This document shows positions 36,352 through 44,566 of a DNA stretch of 64,000 nt, one piece after another (the stretch's first letter is position 1; each line of letters begins with the position of its first letter). This DNA comes from G963675935 sp963719005. Lineage in GTDB: Bacteria; Planctomycetota; Planctomycetia; Pirellulales; Thermoguttaceae. The translations under genes were made by a program, and so were the position numbers. The stretch spans positions 186,001 to 250,000 of the forward strand of contig CAVRAR010000018.1 in the NCBI GenBank assembly GCA_963719005.1, given 5' to 3'. A model generated the notes under the pieces. That model worked only from the letters and a program-made list of their open reading frames with translations, had not been told where the DNA came from and searched no databases.

Positions 36352-37554
36352 CTAAAACTCCACGCCGCGGAGTCTCGCGATCTCGGCGGCGTCTTTGTCG
36401 CCGCGGCCGGAGAGACAGACCACGATAATCTCGCCCGCCTTCCGCCGCGGGGCGATTTTGATCGCCTCGGCCAGGGCATGCGAGCTTTCCAACGCCGGCA
36501 GGATGCCCTCCAGCCGGGCGAGCATGTCGAACGCATCGAGGGCTTCCTCGTCGCGAGCGCTGGTGTACGTCGCCCGGCCCGTCTCTTTCCAATAACTATG
36601 CTCCGGGCCGGTGCCGGGATAGTCGAGGCCGGCCGAAATGCTGTGAACGTCGCTCGTCTGCCCGTCCTCGTCCTGCAAGACGTAGCTGAAACTGCCGTGA
36701 AGGACGCCGGGCCGGCCGAGGCAGAGCGTGGCGGCGTTATCGCCGGGCTTGGTCGATCGCCCGCCCGCCTCGACGCCCACCAGGGCTACGCCCGCATCGG
36801 AAATGAACGGATAAAACATGCCGGCGGCGTTGCTCCCGCCGCCCACGCACGCCACGATCACGTCGGGCAGCCGGCTGATCTGTTTGAGGCACTGGATGCG
36901 GGTTTCGCGGCCGATGATCGACTGAAAATCCCGCACGATTCGCGGGAAAGGATGCGGACCGACCACCGAGCCGAGGCAGTAATGCGTCGTCTCGACCGAG
37001 CTCATCCAGTCGCGGAACGCCTCGTTCGTGGCATCGCGCAGCGTGCGCGAGCCGCTGGCGACCGGACGGACTTCGGCACCGAGCAGCTTCATGCTGAACA
37101 CATTGGGCCGCTGCCGCCGCACGTCCTCCTCGCCCATGTAAACCACGCAATCGAGCCCGAACAGCGCGCAGGCCGTGGCCGTGGCGACTCCATGCTGCCC
37201 CGCGCCGGTCTCGGCAATCACCCGTCGTTTGCCCATCCGCCGGGTCAGCAAGCCCTGACCGAGCGTGTTGTTGATCTTGTGGGCGCCGGTATGGTTGAGG
37301 TCCTCGCGTTTCAGGTAGATTTGGGCCCCGCCGCATTTTTCGCTCAAGCGTCGGGCATGATACAACGGCGATGGTCGCCCCACGTATTGCCGATACAATT
37401 CGGCCAATTCCTGGTGAAACGACTTGTCGGCCGCCGCCTTCTGGTACTCGACGATCAACTCGTCGAGCGCGTGGGTCAGGGTTTCGGGCACATAGCGGCC
37501 GCCGAACGGTCCAAAACGGCCGGCGGCGTCGGGTACTTGAGGGCTGGCTTGCAT
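36352..37554 (-). CDS. trpB: Tryptophan synthase beta chain
   Basis: 400 residues. GRFGPFGGRYVPETL opens it. The PLP lysine sits in KREDLNHTGAHKINNTLGQ, and the phosphate loop is CVGGGSNAAGMF. ETGAGQHGVATATACAL and DVHSISAGLDYPGTGPEH are also diagnostic. It condenses indole with serine to make tryptophan and pairs with TrpA, encoded 106 bases downstream. No other trp genes are in the window, so trpBA is a split unit. Confidence 0.96.
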   Translation of the reverse strand: MQASPQVPDAAGRFGPFGGRYVPETLTHALDELIVEYQKAAADKSFHQELAELYRQYVGRPSPLYHARRLSEKCGGAQIYLKREDLNHTGAHKINNTLGQGLLTRRMGKRRVIAETGAGQHGVATATACALFGLDCVVYMGEEDVRRQRPNVFSMKLLGAEVRPVASGSRTLRDATNEAFRDWMSSVETTHYCLGSVVGPHPFPRIVRDFQSIIGRETRIQCLKQISRLPDVIVACVGGGSNAAGMFYPFISDAGVALVGVEAGGRSTKPGDNAATLCLGRPGVLHGSFSYVLQDEDGQTSDVHSISAGLDYPGTGPEHSYWKETGRATYTSARDEEALDAFDMLARLEGILPALESSHALAEAIKIAPRRKAGEIIVVCLSGRGDKDAAEIARLRGVEF

Positions 37555-37682
37555 AGAACTTGGCTCGCGACGGGGAAGATAGACGCTGTATTGTCCATCG
37601 AGGGGAGCGGTTGGTCAAGATGCTCGAAAACGTCGATTTCGCTCCGCTTCGTGGGAGAAAGAGTTCGATTTTCCATGTGTTG

Positions 37683-37750
37683 TTTAGCCGCCGCGTCCAC
37701 GCGGCGTTTGTGCCGGCGCCGATCTGCACCGCGTGGACGCGGCGGCTAAA
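37683..37750. repeat. 22-bp-arm palindromic repeat
   Basis: TTTAGCCGCCGCGTCCACGC plus GG (37683-37704) is perfectly complementary to 37729-37750. It lies in the divergent gap between trpB and the reductase. It is a different family from the GGGGACAG elements. Confidence 0.8.
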
Positions 37751-37846
37751 TTGGCGCCATATTCTCTTACCATTATAGGTCGCTTGCGATACAATTCCTT
37801 ATGTGACGGGGAGACATCCCGATTTTGCACTGAGGACTACACCATC

Positions 37847-39505
37847 ATGTCTACCAAACGTGTGCTAATTGCCGGCGGCGTGGCCGGAGGGGCGTCGTGC
37901 GCCGCACGGCTCCGCCGCATGGATGAGCGGGCGGAAATCTTCATTTTCGAGCGGAGCAGCGACGTCTCGTTCGCCAACTGCGGCCTGCCGTACTACATCG
38001 GCGGCGCGATCGCCGATCGAAAGCGGCTGCTGGTGGCCACGCCCGAGCGGTTCCGCGATTTCTTCAACGTCGAAGTCCGCACGCGGCACGAAGTCTGCGG
38101 CATCGACCGCCAAAATCGAACGATCGAGGTACACAACCTCGCCACCGGCGCCGCCGCCGTCGAGCGGTACGACTTTCTGGTGCTTTCCCCCGGCGCCGAG
38201 CCAATTCGCCCGCCGTTGCCGGGCATCGACCGGCCCGGCATCTTCACCTTGCGAAACATGGACGACGTCGACCAAATCCATACGTGGATCGACCATCGCC
38301 GCGTCGATCGCGCGGTCGTGGTCGGCGGCGGTTACATCGGGTTGGAAATGGTTGAAAACCTCAGCCGCCGCGGCATCTCCGTCACCTTGCTGGAACTGAC
38401 CGACCAGGTAATGCCGCCGGCCGACGCCGAAATGGTCGAGCCCATCGAAGAGGAGTTGCAGCGGCAGGGAGTCGACCTTCGGCTCGCCAATGCGGTGAGC
38501 GCGTTCGAGCCGGGGCCGAAGGAGACGATCACGGTGGTGGCCCAACACGACGAGCGATTTACCGCCGACCTGGTGATCCTCTCGGTGGGTGTGCGGCCCG
38601 ATACGAAGCTCGCCCGCCAGGCGGGCATCGAGATCGGCCCGACCGGCGGCATTCGTGTCAACGACCAGATGCGCACCAACGACCCGCACATTTTCGCGGT
38701 GGGCGACGCGGTGGAGGTGCGCAACTTCGTGACCGGCCGTCCGGCGCTGGTTTCGCTGGCTGGCCCGGCCAACCGGCAAGGCCGCGTGACGGCCGATGCG
38801 ATCTGCGGGCGCGATGCCCATTTTCGCGGCTCGCAAGGCACGGCCGTCGTCGGCGTCTTCGACTTGACGTTTGCCATGACCGGCGAAACCGAGAAGTCGC
38901 TCCGCGCCGCCGGAGTGGCGTTCGAGAAATCGTACGTCCATCCGATGCATCACGCCTCGTATTATCCCGGCGCCGAGCGGATTTCGTTGAAGCTGTTGTT
39001 TTCGCCCGACTCCGGCCGCGTGCTGGGCGCGCAGGCGGTCGGCCGGGCGGGCGTCGAGAAGCGGATCGACGTGCTGGCGACGGCCATCCAGATGAAGGCC
39101 ACCGTCTTCGATCTGGAAGAGGCCGAATTGTGCTATGCCCCGCAATACGGCAGCGCGAAAGACCCGGTGAATCTAGCCGGTTTCGCGGCGGCGAACATTC
39201 TGCGCGGCGACGTTCGCGTCGGTCATTGGTCGGAGTGGAAGCGGCTGCAAGCGGCCGGCGACGGCCCCTTGACGCTCGACGTTCGCCCCGCCACGGCGGT
39301 CGCCGCCGAAGCGATCCCCGGCACAATCCGCATCCCCTTCGGCGAGCTTCGCGCACGCCTCGGCGAGTTACCCCGCGACCGCGAAATCTGGATCCACTGC
39401 ATGGTCGGGCAAACTTCCTACCACGCGGTGCGGCTATTGGAACAGCACGGCTTCAAGGTCCGCAACATCTCCGGCGGGATCACTTCATACAAGATGGAGG
39501 CGTGA
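37847..39505 (+). CDS. CoA-disulfide reductase-like flavoprotein fused to rhodanese
   Basis: 552 residues from MSTKRVLIAGGVAGGASCAARL, an FAD-binding motif with the GGVAGG variant typical of the CoA-disulfide reductase/NADH oxidase group. The redox cysteine lies in SFANCGLPYYIGG near residue 43. The NAD-binding motif is VVVGGGYIGLEMVENL, and FAVGDAVEV is the C-terminal FAD motif. The last about 90 residues are a rhodanese domain with active-site loop IHCMVGQTSYHA. It probably reduces CoA disulfide or persulfides, with the rhodanese handling sulfane sulfur. Confidence 0.88.
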   Translation: MSTKRVLIAGGVAGGASCAARLRRMDERAEIFIFERSSDVSFANCGLPYYIGGAIADRKRLLVATPERFRDFFNVEVRTRHEVCGIDRQNRTIEVHNLATGAAAVERYDFLVLSPGAEPIRPPLPGIDRPGIFTLRNMDDVDQIHTWIDHRRVDRAVVVGGGYIGLEMVENLSRRGISVTLLELTDQVMPPADAEMVEPIEEELQRQGVDLRLANAVSAFEPGPKETITVVAQHDERFTADLVILSVGVRPDTKLARQAGIEIGPTGGIRVNDQMRTNDPHIFAVGDAVEVRNFVTGRPALVSLAGPANRQGRVTADAICGRDAHFRGSQGTAVVGVFDLTFAMTGETEKSLRAAGVAFEKSYVHPMHHASYYPGAERISLKLLFSPDSGRVLGAQAVGRAGVEKRIDVLATAIQMKATVFDLEEAELCYAPQYGSAKDPVNLAGFAAANILRGDVRVGHWSEWKRLQAAGDGPLTLDVRPATAVAAEAIPGTIRIPFGELRARLGELPRDREIWIHCMVGQTSYHAVRLLEQHGFKVRNISGGITSYKMEA

Positions 39506-39909
39506 GGAATAGAACATTAGCCGGCCTCTCGGCGTTGTCTCATTGCTGCTTCGCTGATTTGCCGCTTCCGCAAAGGCCCCATTCGTCCATCCGGCCGCGA
39601 GGTCTTGCACCAATCCTCTCTATTTGTGCCGCTCGCCCTGCGACCCTGTCGGTTCGTCGTAACCGCTTACAACTGATAGGAAATTTGATTTCTCTTCCAG
39701 GACTGAGTATAGCCAGTAGGAAATGGTGAATCAAAGAGGCCATAAGGGGGAGAGCGGCCATGGCCGCTCTCCCCTTTATGGCCTCCTTGCCCGCTTCTGG
39801 GGCATTTCCGGCCGGTGATGTGCCACGCCGGTGGGGAAAACGTGGCTCGACTGGCGGTCTCTCGCGCGACACGCGCGCACCGCCCACGGCCGACGGGCGT
39901 CGGTGGAGA
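39506..39909. other. Non-coding region with palindrome
   Basis: 404 bases after the reductase gene and before the IS91 remnant. No gene is supported. A 50-base near-perfect palindrome lies at 39736-39785. Confidence 0.5.
39736..39785. repeat. 50-bp near-perfect palindrome
   Basis: Two 24-base arms (GAGGCCATAAGGGGGAGAGC plus GGCC, and its complement with one mismatch) around AT. It could form a cruciform or act as a bidirectional terminator. Confidence 0.8.
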
Positions 39910-40008
39910 TTAGAAAGTGGCCTCGAACGTGTCGATGTCCACGTACACCCTTTCGCGCAATGCGGCGGCGAATGGCGAGGGGCCGTCGGCGTCGCCCGTG
40001 GCGTCAAA

Positions 40009-40074
40009 GGGGACAGTCCCATTTTCGTCAACCACGGCCTCGCCGCGGTGCCCGCGAAAATTGGGACAGTCCCC
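40009..40074. repeat. GGGGACAGTCCC palindromic element, copy A
   Basis: GGGGACAGTCCCATTTTCG ... CGAAAATTGGGACAGTCCCC with an internal CCGCGGTGCCCGC. Matches copy B (45353-45419) with about two differences. It lies in the IS91 remnant. Confidence 0.85.
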
Positions 40075-40304
40075 AGCGGGCGGCGCTCGCGGCGATGAGG
40101 TGTGCCAGAGGCCGCAGTGACGCAGAATCCCCTCGGTCAGCGCACTTGCGGCGGCTCGATAAAGGCGATCACCTTCATCGCGCCGCCACACTCAGGACAA
40201 GCCAAGGCGTCCACTTCGTAAACCCGCTTGATAAGCATGGCCCAAGTCTGGCTACCGCGGCCGGGGGCAGGAGCCGCTGCGGCCTGGCCGCTCGTGCCGT
40301 CCAA

Positions 40305-40317
40305 GGGGACAGTCCCC
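40305..40317. repeat. GGGGACAGTCCCC half element
   Basis: A solitary 13-base core of the same family, embedded in the IS91 remnant. Confidence 0.6.
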
Positions 40318-40490
40318 AGCCGCCGCTTCCGCCGCCTTGCGGCGCATGCCGCGAGCCTTGTTGGAGTACCAGCCGTAATAGCGGATCAGATGCGCACCGC
40401 GGGGCGGAATGTGCTGCGTGAACTCGGCCAGGAATTCCAGCGGCGGCAGAATCTGAAAATTCCGCTTCGGACCGGGAGCGAGTTCGTCGG

Positions 40491-40563
40491 AAAAAGGGGA
40501 CAGGCACCATTTGCCGGAACGGCCCGAAGGGTGCTGCGCACAAATGGTGCCTGTCCCCTTTTT
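40491..40563. repeat. Perfect 23-bp-arm palindrome (GGGGACAGGCACC family)
   Basis: AAAAAGGGGACAGGCACCAT plus TTG (40491-40513) is exactly complementary to 40541-40563. It sits exactly between the IS91 remnant and the histidine kinase fragment. Confidence 0.88.
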
Positions 40564-40565
40564 CC

Positions 40566-41172
40566 AGCCGGCGGAACCGGGTTGGGGCTGGCCATCAGCA
40601 AGCGGCCGGCGGAGAAACTCGGCGGTGACCTCACAGTGAAGAGCACGCCGGGCAAAGGCAGTGTTTTTTCCGTCACAATCCGCGTCGGGCCGCTCGACGG
40701 CGTCGAGTTGGTCAACTGCCCGGTGGAGACGGAGTCTGCGGCCGAGGCGTACGAACAGCCAACCGCGCCGCCCGCCGCACTCGATTGCAAAATTCTTCTT
40801 GCCGAAGACGGCCCCGACAATCAGCGGCTGCTGGCATTCCTTCTCAAGAAGGCCGGCGCCGAGGTCGTCGTCGCCGACAACGGCCAGACCGCCTGCGAAC
40901 TGGCACTGGCGGCTCGCGACGGCGGCAATCCCTTCGACGTCATCCTGATGGACATGCAGATGCCGGTGATGGACGGCTACGCTGCCACCGCGACGCTGCG
41001 GAGGGCCGACTACCTCGGCCCGATCATCGCCTTAACCGCGCACGCGATGAAGGAGGACCGCGAGCGATGTCTCAACGTCGGCTGCGACGACTATATGGCC
41101 AAACCGATTGATCGCGACCGACTGATATCGCTGGTCGCCCGGTACGCTCCGCAACCCGCGCACCGACCGTGA
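40566..41172 (+). pseudogene. Truncated hybrid histidine kinase (HATPase end plus receiver)
   Basis: The frame carries GGTGLGLAISKR and KSTPGKGSVFSVTI, the end of a HATPase_c domain. A complete receiver follows: ILLAEDGPDNQRLLAFLL, VILMDMQMPVMDGYAA (phospho-Asp), LTAHAMKED and DYMAKPIDRDRL. The sensor and dimerisation domains are missing and the fragment begins at a palindromic repeat, so it is a 5'-deleted relic. It might still be translated from an internal start, but this is unproven. Confidence 0.75.
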
Positions 41173-41195
41173 AGCCGAGGTCGGAGAGGTTCTCC

Positions 41196-44171
41196 TCAGC
41201 GACGGAACCGCCGCCAGCCGACGGACATTGTGACGCCGGCCAGAGCCAGCAGAATCAGCGTCGAGGGCTCGGGAACCAATACGACGTTGCCGGATCCGTA
41301 GAGGGCGGACGTTTCCCAATAGTAGGGCTCGGGTAGATTGTCGCCGATCGTGAATCTCTCCGTTGGTACAACACCCGACCAGTCGAATACGCGGAAAGTG
41401 GTTCCCAGCAGATTGGCCGGATCGACGCCGGCTGCCAAGTCCAATTCCAAAGTGCTGCCCGTAAAACTCACCGGCGTTTCGGGAGCGACGGAGATGGTCG
41501 AGCCCCAGTCTCCATCCTGGAAGATCAGTTGCAGCGTGCTTCCGCTTTCCAGCAACATCTCTTGGGAGACGCTGATCGACATGGCGGGTGTAATGTCGTG
41601 GACAGTCAATAGGGGGTGAACCTGATTGAGGTGCAGGCCGACGAGACTGCCGTCGGGGAGGATCGTATTCGTGATGCCCGCCGAGAGATTGAGGCCCGTG
41701 GCGCGGCGGAGGTCGGCTAGCTGTAAGCCGGCGCCGGTCAACGTGGCGCCGGCGAGTTTGGCGGCGGAAAGATTGGCGTTGGTTAGATTCTGGCCCGCAA
41801 AGTTCCAATTCGACAGGTCGTTGCCGGAGAGATCGATGCCGGTGAGGTTCCCGCTGTGATAGCTTGCCGTGCTGTAGAGTTGTTGGTCCGTAAATCCGTG
41901 GGCGGTCGTGTATCGGAAATCGGCCCCTTGGATGCTCGCGCCTGTCAGAGTCGCACCGGCCAGTGTGGAACATTCAAAAACCGCGTTATTGAGGACTTGG
42001 TCTTGGAAGTCCCAGTTGGTCAGGTTGTTGTGCGAAAGATCGATGCCGGTGAGGTCTTTGTTCGCGTAGCTGGCCGTGTCCTGGAGTTGACCGAAGGTAA
42101 AGCCGCCGCTGGCCTTGGTGGTGTAACTGAAATTCGTGCAGGTGACCGTGGAGCCGCCGAGAATGGCGCCGGTCAGATTGGAGGAGGAAAGGTCGGCGCC
42201 GGTAAGGATCTTTCCGCCGAAGTCCCAACCGGACAGGTTGTTTCCGGCCAGGATAATGCCGGTGAGCGTTCCTCCCTTGTAGCTTGTGGTGCTTTGCAGT
42301 TGTCCTTGTGTGAGACTGCCGCTGGTTTGGGTGCCGCAACTGAAATTCGCGCCGAGCACCGTGGCGTCGGTCAGATCGGCGCCGGTCAGGTTGGCGGATT
42401 TGAAGTTGGCGTTCGAGAGGTTGGCGTTGGTCAGCGTGCCGTTGGCCAGATTGGCGGAGTAAAAGCTGGCGGCGGTGAGGTTCTGTCCGTCAAAGTTCCA
42501 AGCGGACAGGTCGTCTTTTGCCAGACGAATGCCGCTGAGGTTCTTGCCGCCCGCGTCGCTGTAGCTTTTCGTATTATAAAGCTGGGTTGACTGCAAGTTT
42601 GTGTTGCTGAAATTGGCGTTGGTGACGGTGCCGCCATCCAGAGTGGCGTCGGTCAGATCCGCGTAGGAAAAGTCGGCACCGGTGAGGTTCTGATTTTTTA
42701 AGTCCCAACCATTAAGGTCGTTGTGCGCCAATCGGATGCCGGCGAGGTTTCCCGTCTTGTAGCTGGCCGTTTGGGAAAGCTGGTCGTGCGTCAGAGTTGA
42801 GCCGCTGAAATTGGCATTGATGACGGTAGCGTCCATCAGAGTGCCGCCGGTCAGATTCGCGGAGGAAAAGTCGGCGCCGGTGAGATTCTGATCCGTGAAG
42901 TCAAAACCATTGAGGATATTGTGCGCCAAGCGGATGCCGCTGAGGTCATGCGCCCCGTAGCTGGCCGTGGTGGAAAGTTGCGCGTAAGTCAGGGTTGACC
43001 TGCTGAAGTTGGCATTGGTGACCGTGCCGCCGGTCAAAGTGCCGCCGGTCAGATCCGCGTACGAAAAGTCGGCGCCGGTGAGGTTTTGATTCGTGAAGTC
43101 AAAACCATTGAGGATATTGTGCGCCAAGCGGATGCCGCTGAGGTCATACGCCCCGTAGCTGGCCGTGGTGGAAAGTTGCGCGTAAGTCAGGGTTGACCTG
43201 CTGAAGTTGGCATTGGTGACCGTGCCGCCGCCCAGGTTGGCGTCGGTCAAATTTGCGTACGAAAAGTCGGCGCCGCTGAGGTTCTGATTCCTTAAGTCCC
43301 AATCGTGAAGGTCATTGTGTGCTAATCGGATGCCGGCAAGGTTTCCCGCCTTGTAGCTGGCCGTGGTGGAAAGCTGGTCGTGCGTCAGAGTCGAGCCGCT
43401 GAAGTTGGTGTTGATGACGATGGCGTCCGTCAGAGTGCCGCCGGTCAGGTTCGAGGAGGAAAAACTGGCGCCGGTCAGATCCTGACCGGTGAAGTCCCAA
43501 TTGGTCAAGGTATCGTTCGACAATCGAATGCCGGTGAGGTCTCCCGCCTTGTAGCTGGCGGTGCTTTTAAGCTGCGAAAACTGCAAGTTCGTGCCGCTGA
43601 AATTGGCCTTATTGACGACGGCGTCGGTCAAGTTGGCGTCGGTCAGGGTCGAGGACGCGAAGCTGGCGCGAATCAGGCACTGGCCGGTGAAGTTCCAGCC
43701 GGTGAGGTCGTTCTTGGAAAGATCGACTCCCGACAGATCCGCGGCGCGATAGCTTCCCGTGTCGTAGAGTTGCTCCTTCGTGAATCCATGGCCGGTGGTG
43801 TTTGATAAGGAAGCCCCGTTGATGGTTGCACCGGTGAGAACGGCATTCGTCAGAGTGGCGCCGGCGAGATTTGTGTCGAGCAGGACGGCGCGGGTCAGAT
43901 CGGCGTTGGTCAGTGTACCCGACGCCAGGGTGGCGTGCGTGACGTCGGCGTCGATCAAGTAGGCTTGCGTCAAGTCGAGCAACGACAAATGTGCGTTGGC
44001 TTCGGCAAAGACGGTCGCGCCATCGGGACACGCCGTGGCGGACTCCTTCTTGCCTTTTTCATGCTGAGCGGAATCGACCCATTCCCACTGATTGATGGCC
44101 GCCGAAACCTGCGACGTGATGAGAACTGCCAGCGACCCAACGGCAAGAAACCGGAGAAAGAAATATCGCAT
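41196..44171 (-). CDS. Exported pentapeptide-repeat protein with PEP-CTERM anchor
   Basis: About 991 residues. The start is MRYFFLRF because AAGGAGG lies six bases before it. A signal peptide (LAVGSLAVLITSQVSA) is followed by pentapeptide repeats (A(D/N)Lxx), organised in larger modules of about 66 residues (SYGAYDLSGIRLAH, GFDFTNQNLTGADFS, TVTNANFSRSTLTYAQLSTT). Two modules are nearly identical in DNA (offset 198). A C-terminal beta domain follows, then VPEPSTLILLALAGV plus a basic tail, the PEP-CTERM sorting signal for exosortase. The product should be displayed outside the cell. A promoter lies at 44234-44261. Confidence 0.85.
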   Translation of the reverse strand: MRYFFLRFLAVGSLAVLITSQVSAAINQWEWVDSAQHEKGKKESATACPDGATVFAEANAHLSLLDLTQAYLIDADVTHATLASGTLTNADLTRAVLLDTNLAGATLTNAVLTGATINGASLSNTTGHGFTKEQLYDTGSYRAADLSGVDLSKNDLTGWNFTGQCLIRASFASSTLTDANLTDAVVNKANFSGTNLQFSQLKSTASYKAGDLTGIRLSNDTLTNWDFTGQDLTGASFSSSNLTGGTLTDAIVINTNFSGSTLTHDQLSTTASYKAGNLAGIRLAHNDLHDWDLRNQNLSGADFSYANLTDANLGGGTVTNANFSRSTLTYAQLSTTASYGAYDLSGIRLAHNILNGFDFTNQNLTGADFSYADLTGGTLTGGTVTNANFSRSTLTYAQLSTTASYGAHDLSGIRLAHNILNGFDFTDQNLTGADFSSANLTGGTLMDATVINANFSGSTLTHDQLSQTASYKTGNLAGIRLAHNDLNGWDLKNQNLTGADFSYADLTDATLDGGTVTNANFSNTNLQSTQLYNTKSYSDAGGKNLSGIRLAKDDLSAWNFDGQNLTAASFYSANLANGTLTNANLSNANFKSANLTGADLTDATVLGANFSCGTQTSGSLTQGQLQSTTSYKGGTLTGIILAGNNLSGWDFGGKILTGADLSSSNLTGAILGGSTVTCTNFSYTTKASGGFTFGQLQDTASYANKDLTGIDLSHNNLTNWDFQDQVLNNAVFECSTLAGATLTGASIQGADFRYTTAHGFTDQQLYSTASYHSGNLTGIDLSGNDLSNWNFAGQNLTNANLSAAKLAGATLTGAGLQLADLRRATGLNLSAGITNTILPDGSLVGLHLNQVHPLLTVHDITPAMSISVSQEMLLESGSTLQLIFQDGDWGSTISVAPETPVSFTGSTLELDLAAGVDPANLLGTTFRVFDWSGVVPTERFTIGDNLPEPYYWETSALYGSGNVVLVPEPSTLILLALAGVTMSVGWRRFRR
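42681..43276. repeat. 198-bp tandem modules within the pentapeptide gene
   Basis: Three consecutive 198-base units, near 42681, 42879 and 43077, are highly similar. The best pair differs at only a few positions, indicating recent in-frame duplication. Confidence 0.65.
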
Positions 44172-44566
44172 CGCCCCCCTCCTTAGGGAAAACACAATGG
44201 TTCGTCTGTACTAAGACACCGTCAAAAGTACAAAATGTAGCTACAGTTGCTTTCATGTCAACACCAGTTCAGAGCCCCCTATGGCGATTATTATATTCGC
44301 CCCGTCAACAGGGGAATCAGGAATTCCTTTCGAGGCTTTCGAGGACACGGGCCCAAGCGGGGCGGGCGTCACCGAGCATCTCCGACACCAACGCTGCTGC
44401 GGGCGTGGCGGCAGGTTATGATTTCAGAATAGCGCAACTCATTGCAGGCGAACGTGTTACGCCGTAGGACAAGCCGCGAACGGAGGCCCCGCTGCAGAGT
44501 GAGATCCCGAACGCGGTTGGTGGCTTCCCGTATGATCTCTCGCACCCAGACGCCCGCGATCCACCG
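44172..44566. other. Gap between DUF4954 gene and pentapeptide gene
   Basis: 395 bases. It contains the pentapeptide gene promoter. Beyond that no gene or strong hairpin is seen. Confidence 0.5.
44234..44261 (-). promoter_or_regulatory. Promoter of the pentapeptide gene
   Basis: On the minus strand TTGACA (44261-44256), a 16-base spacer and TACATT (44239-44234), about 60 bases before the start codon at 44171. Confidence 0.55.

Larger units (their letters stand above)
39910..40490 (-). mobile_element. IS91-family transposase C-terminal remnant
   Basis: The minus strand encodes KRNFQILPPLEFLAEF, then TQHIPPRGAHLIRYYGWYSN and KARGMRRKAAEA, then WAMLIKRVYEVDALACPEC with GGAMKVIAFIEPP, and, after a frame break, ILRHCGLW...SSPRAPP and a terminal YVDIDTFEATF. 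This order is that of the C-terminal third of IS91 transposases. The N-terminal catalytic part is absent. Two palindromic elements (40009-40074 and 40305-40317) interrupt it. The first reads in frame as GDCPNFRGHRG and DENGTVPFDA. It is a dead relic beside a truncated kinase. Confidence 0.75.

Noticed and set aside
39831..40421. Plus-strand proteins around 39.8-40.4 kb
   Set aside because: They are shadows of the IS91 remnant and the palindromes on the other strand.
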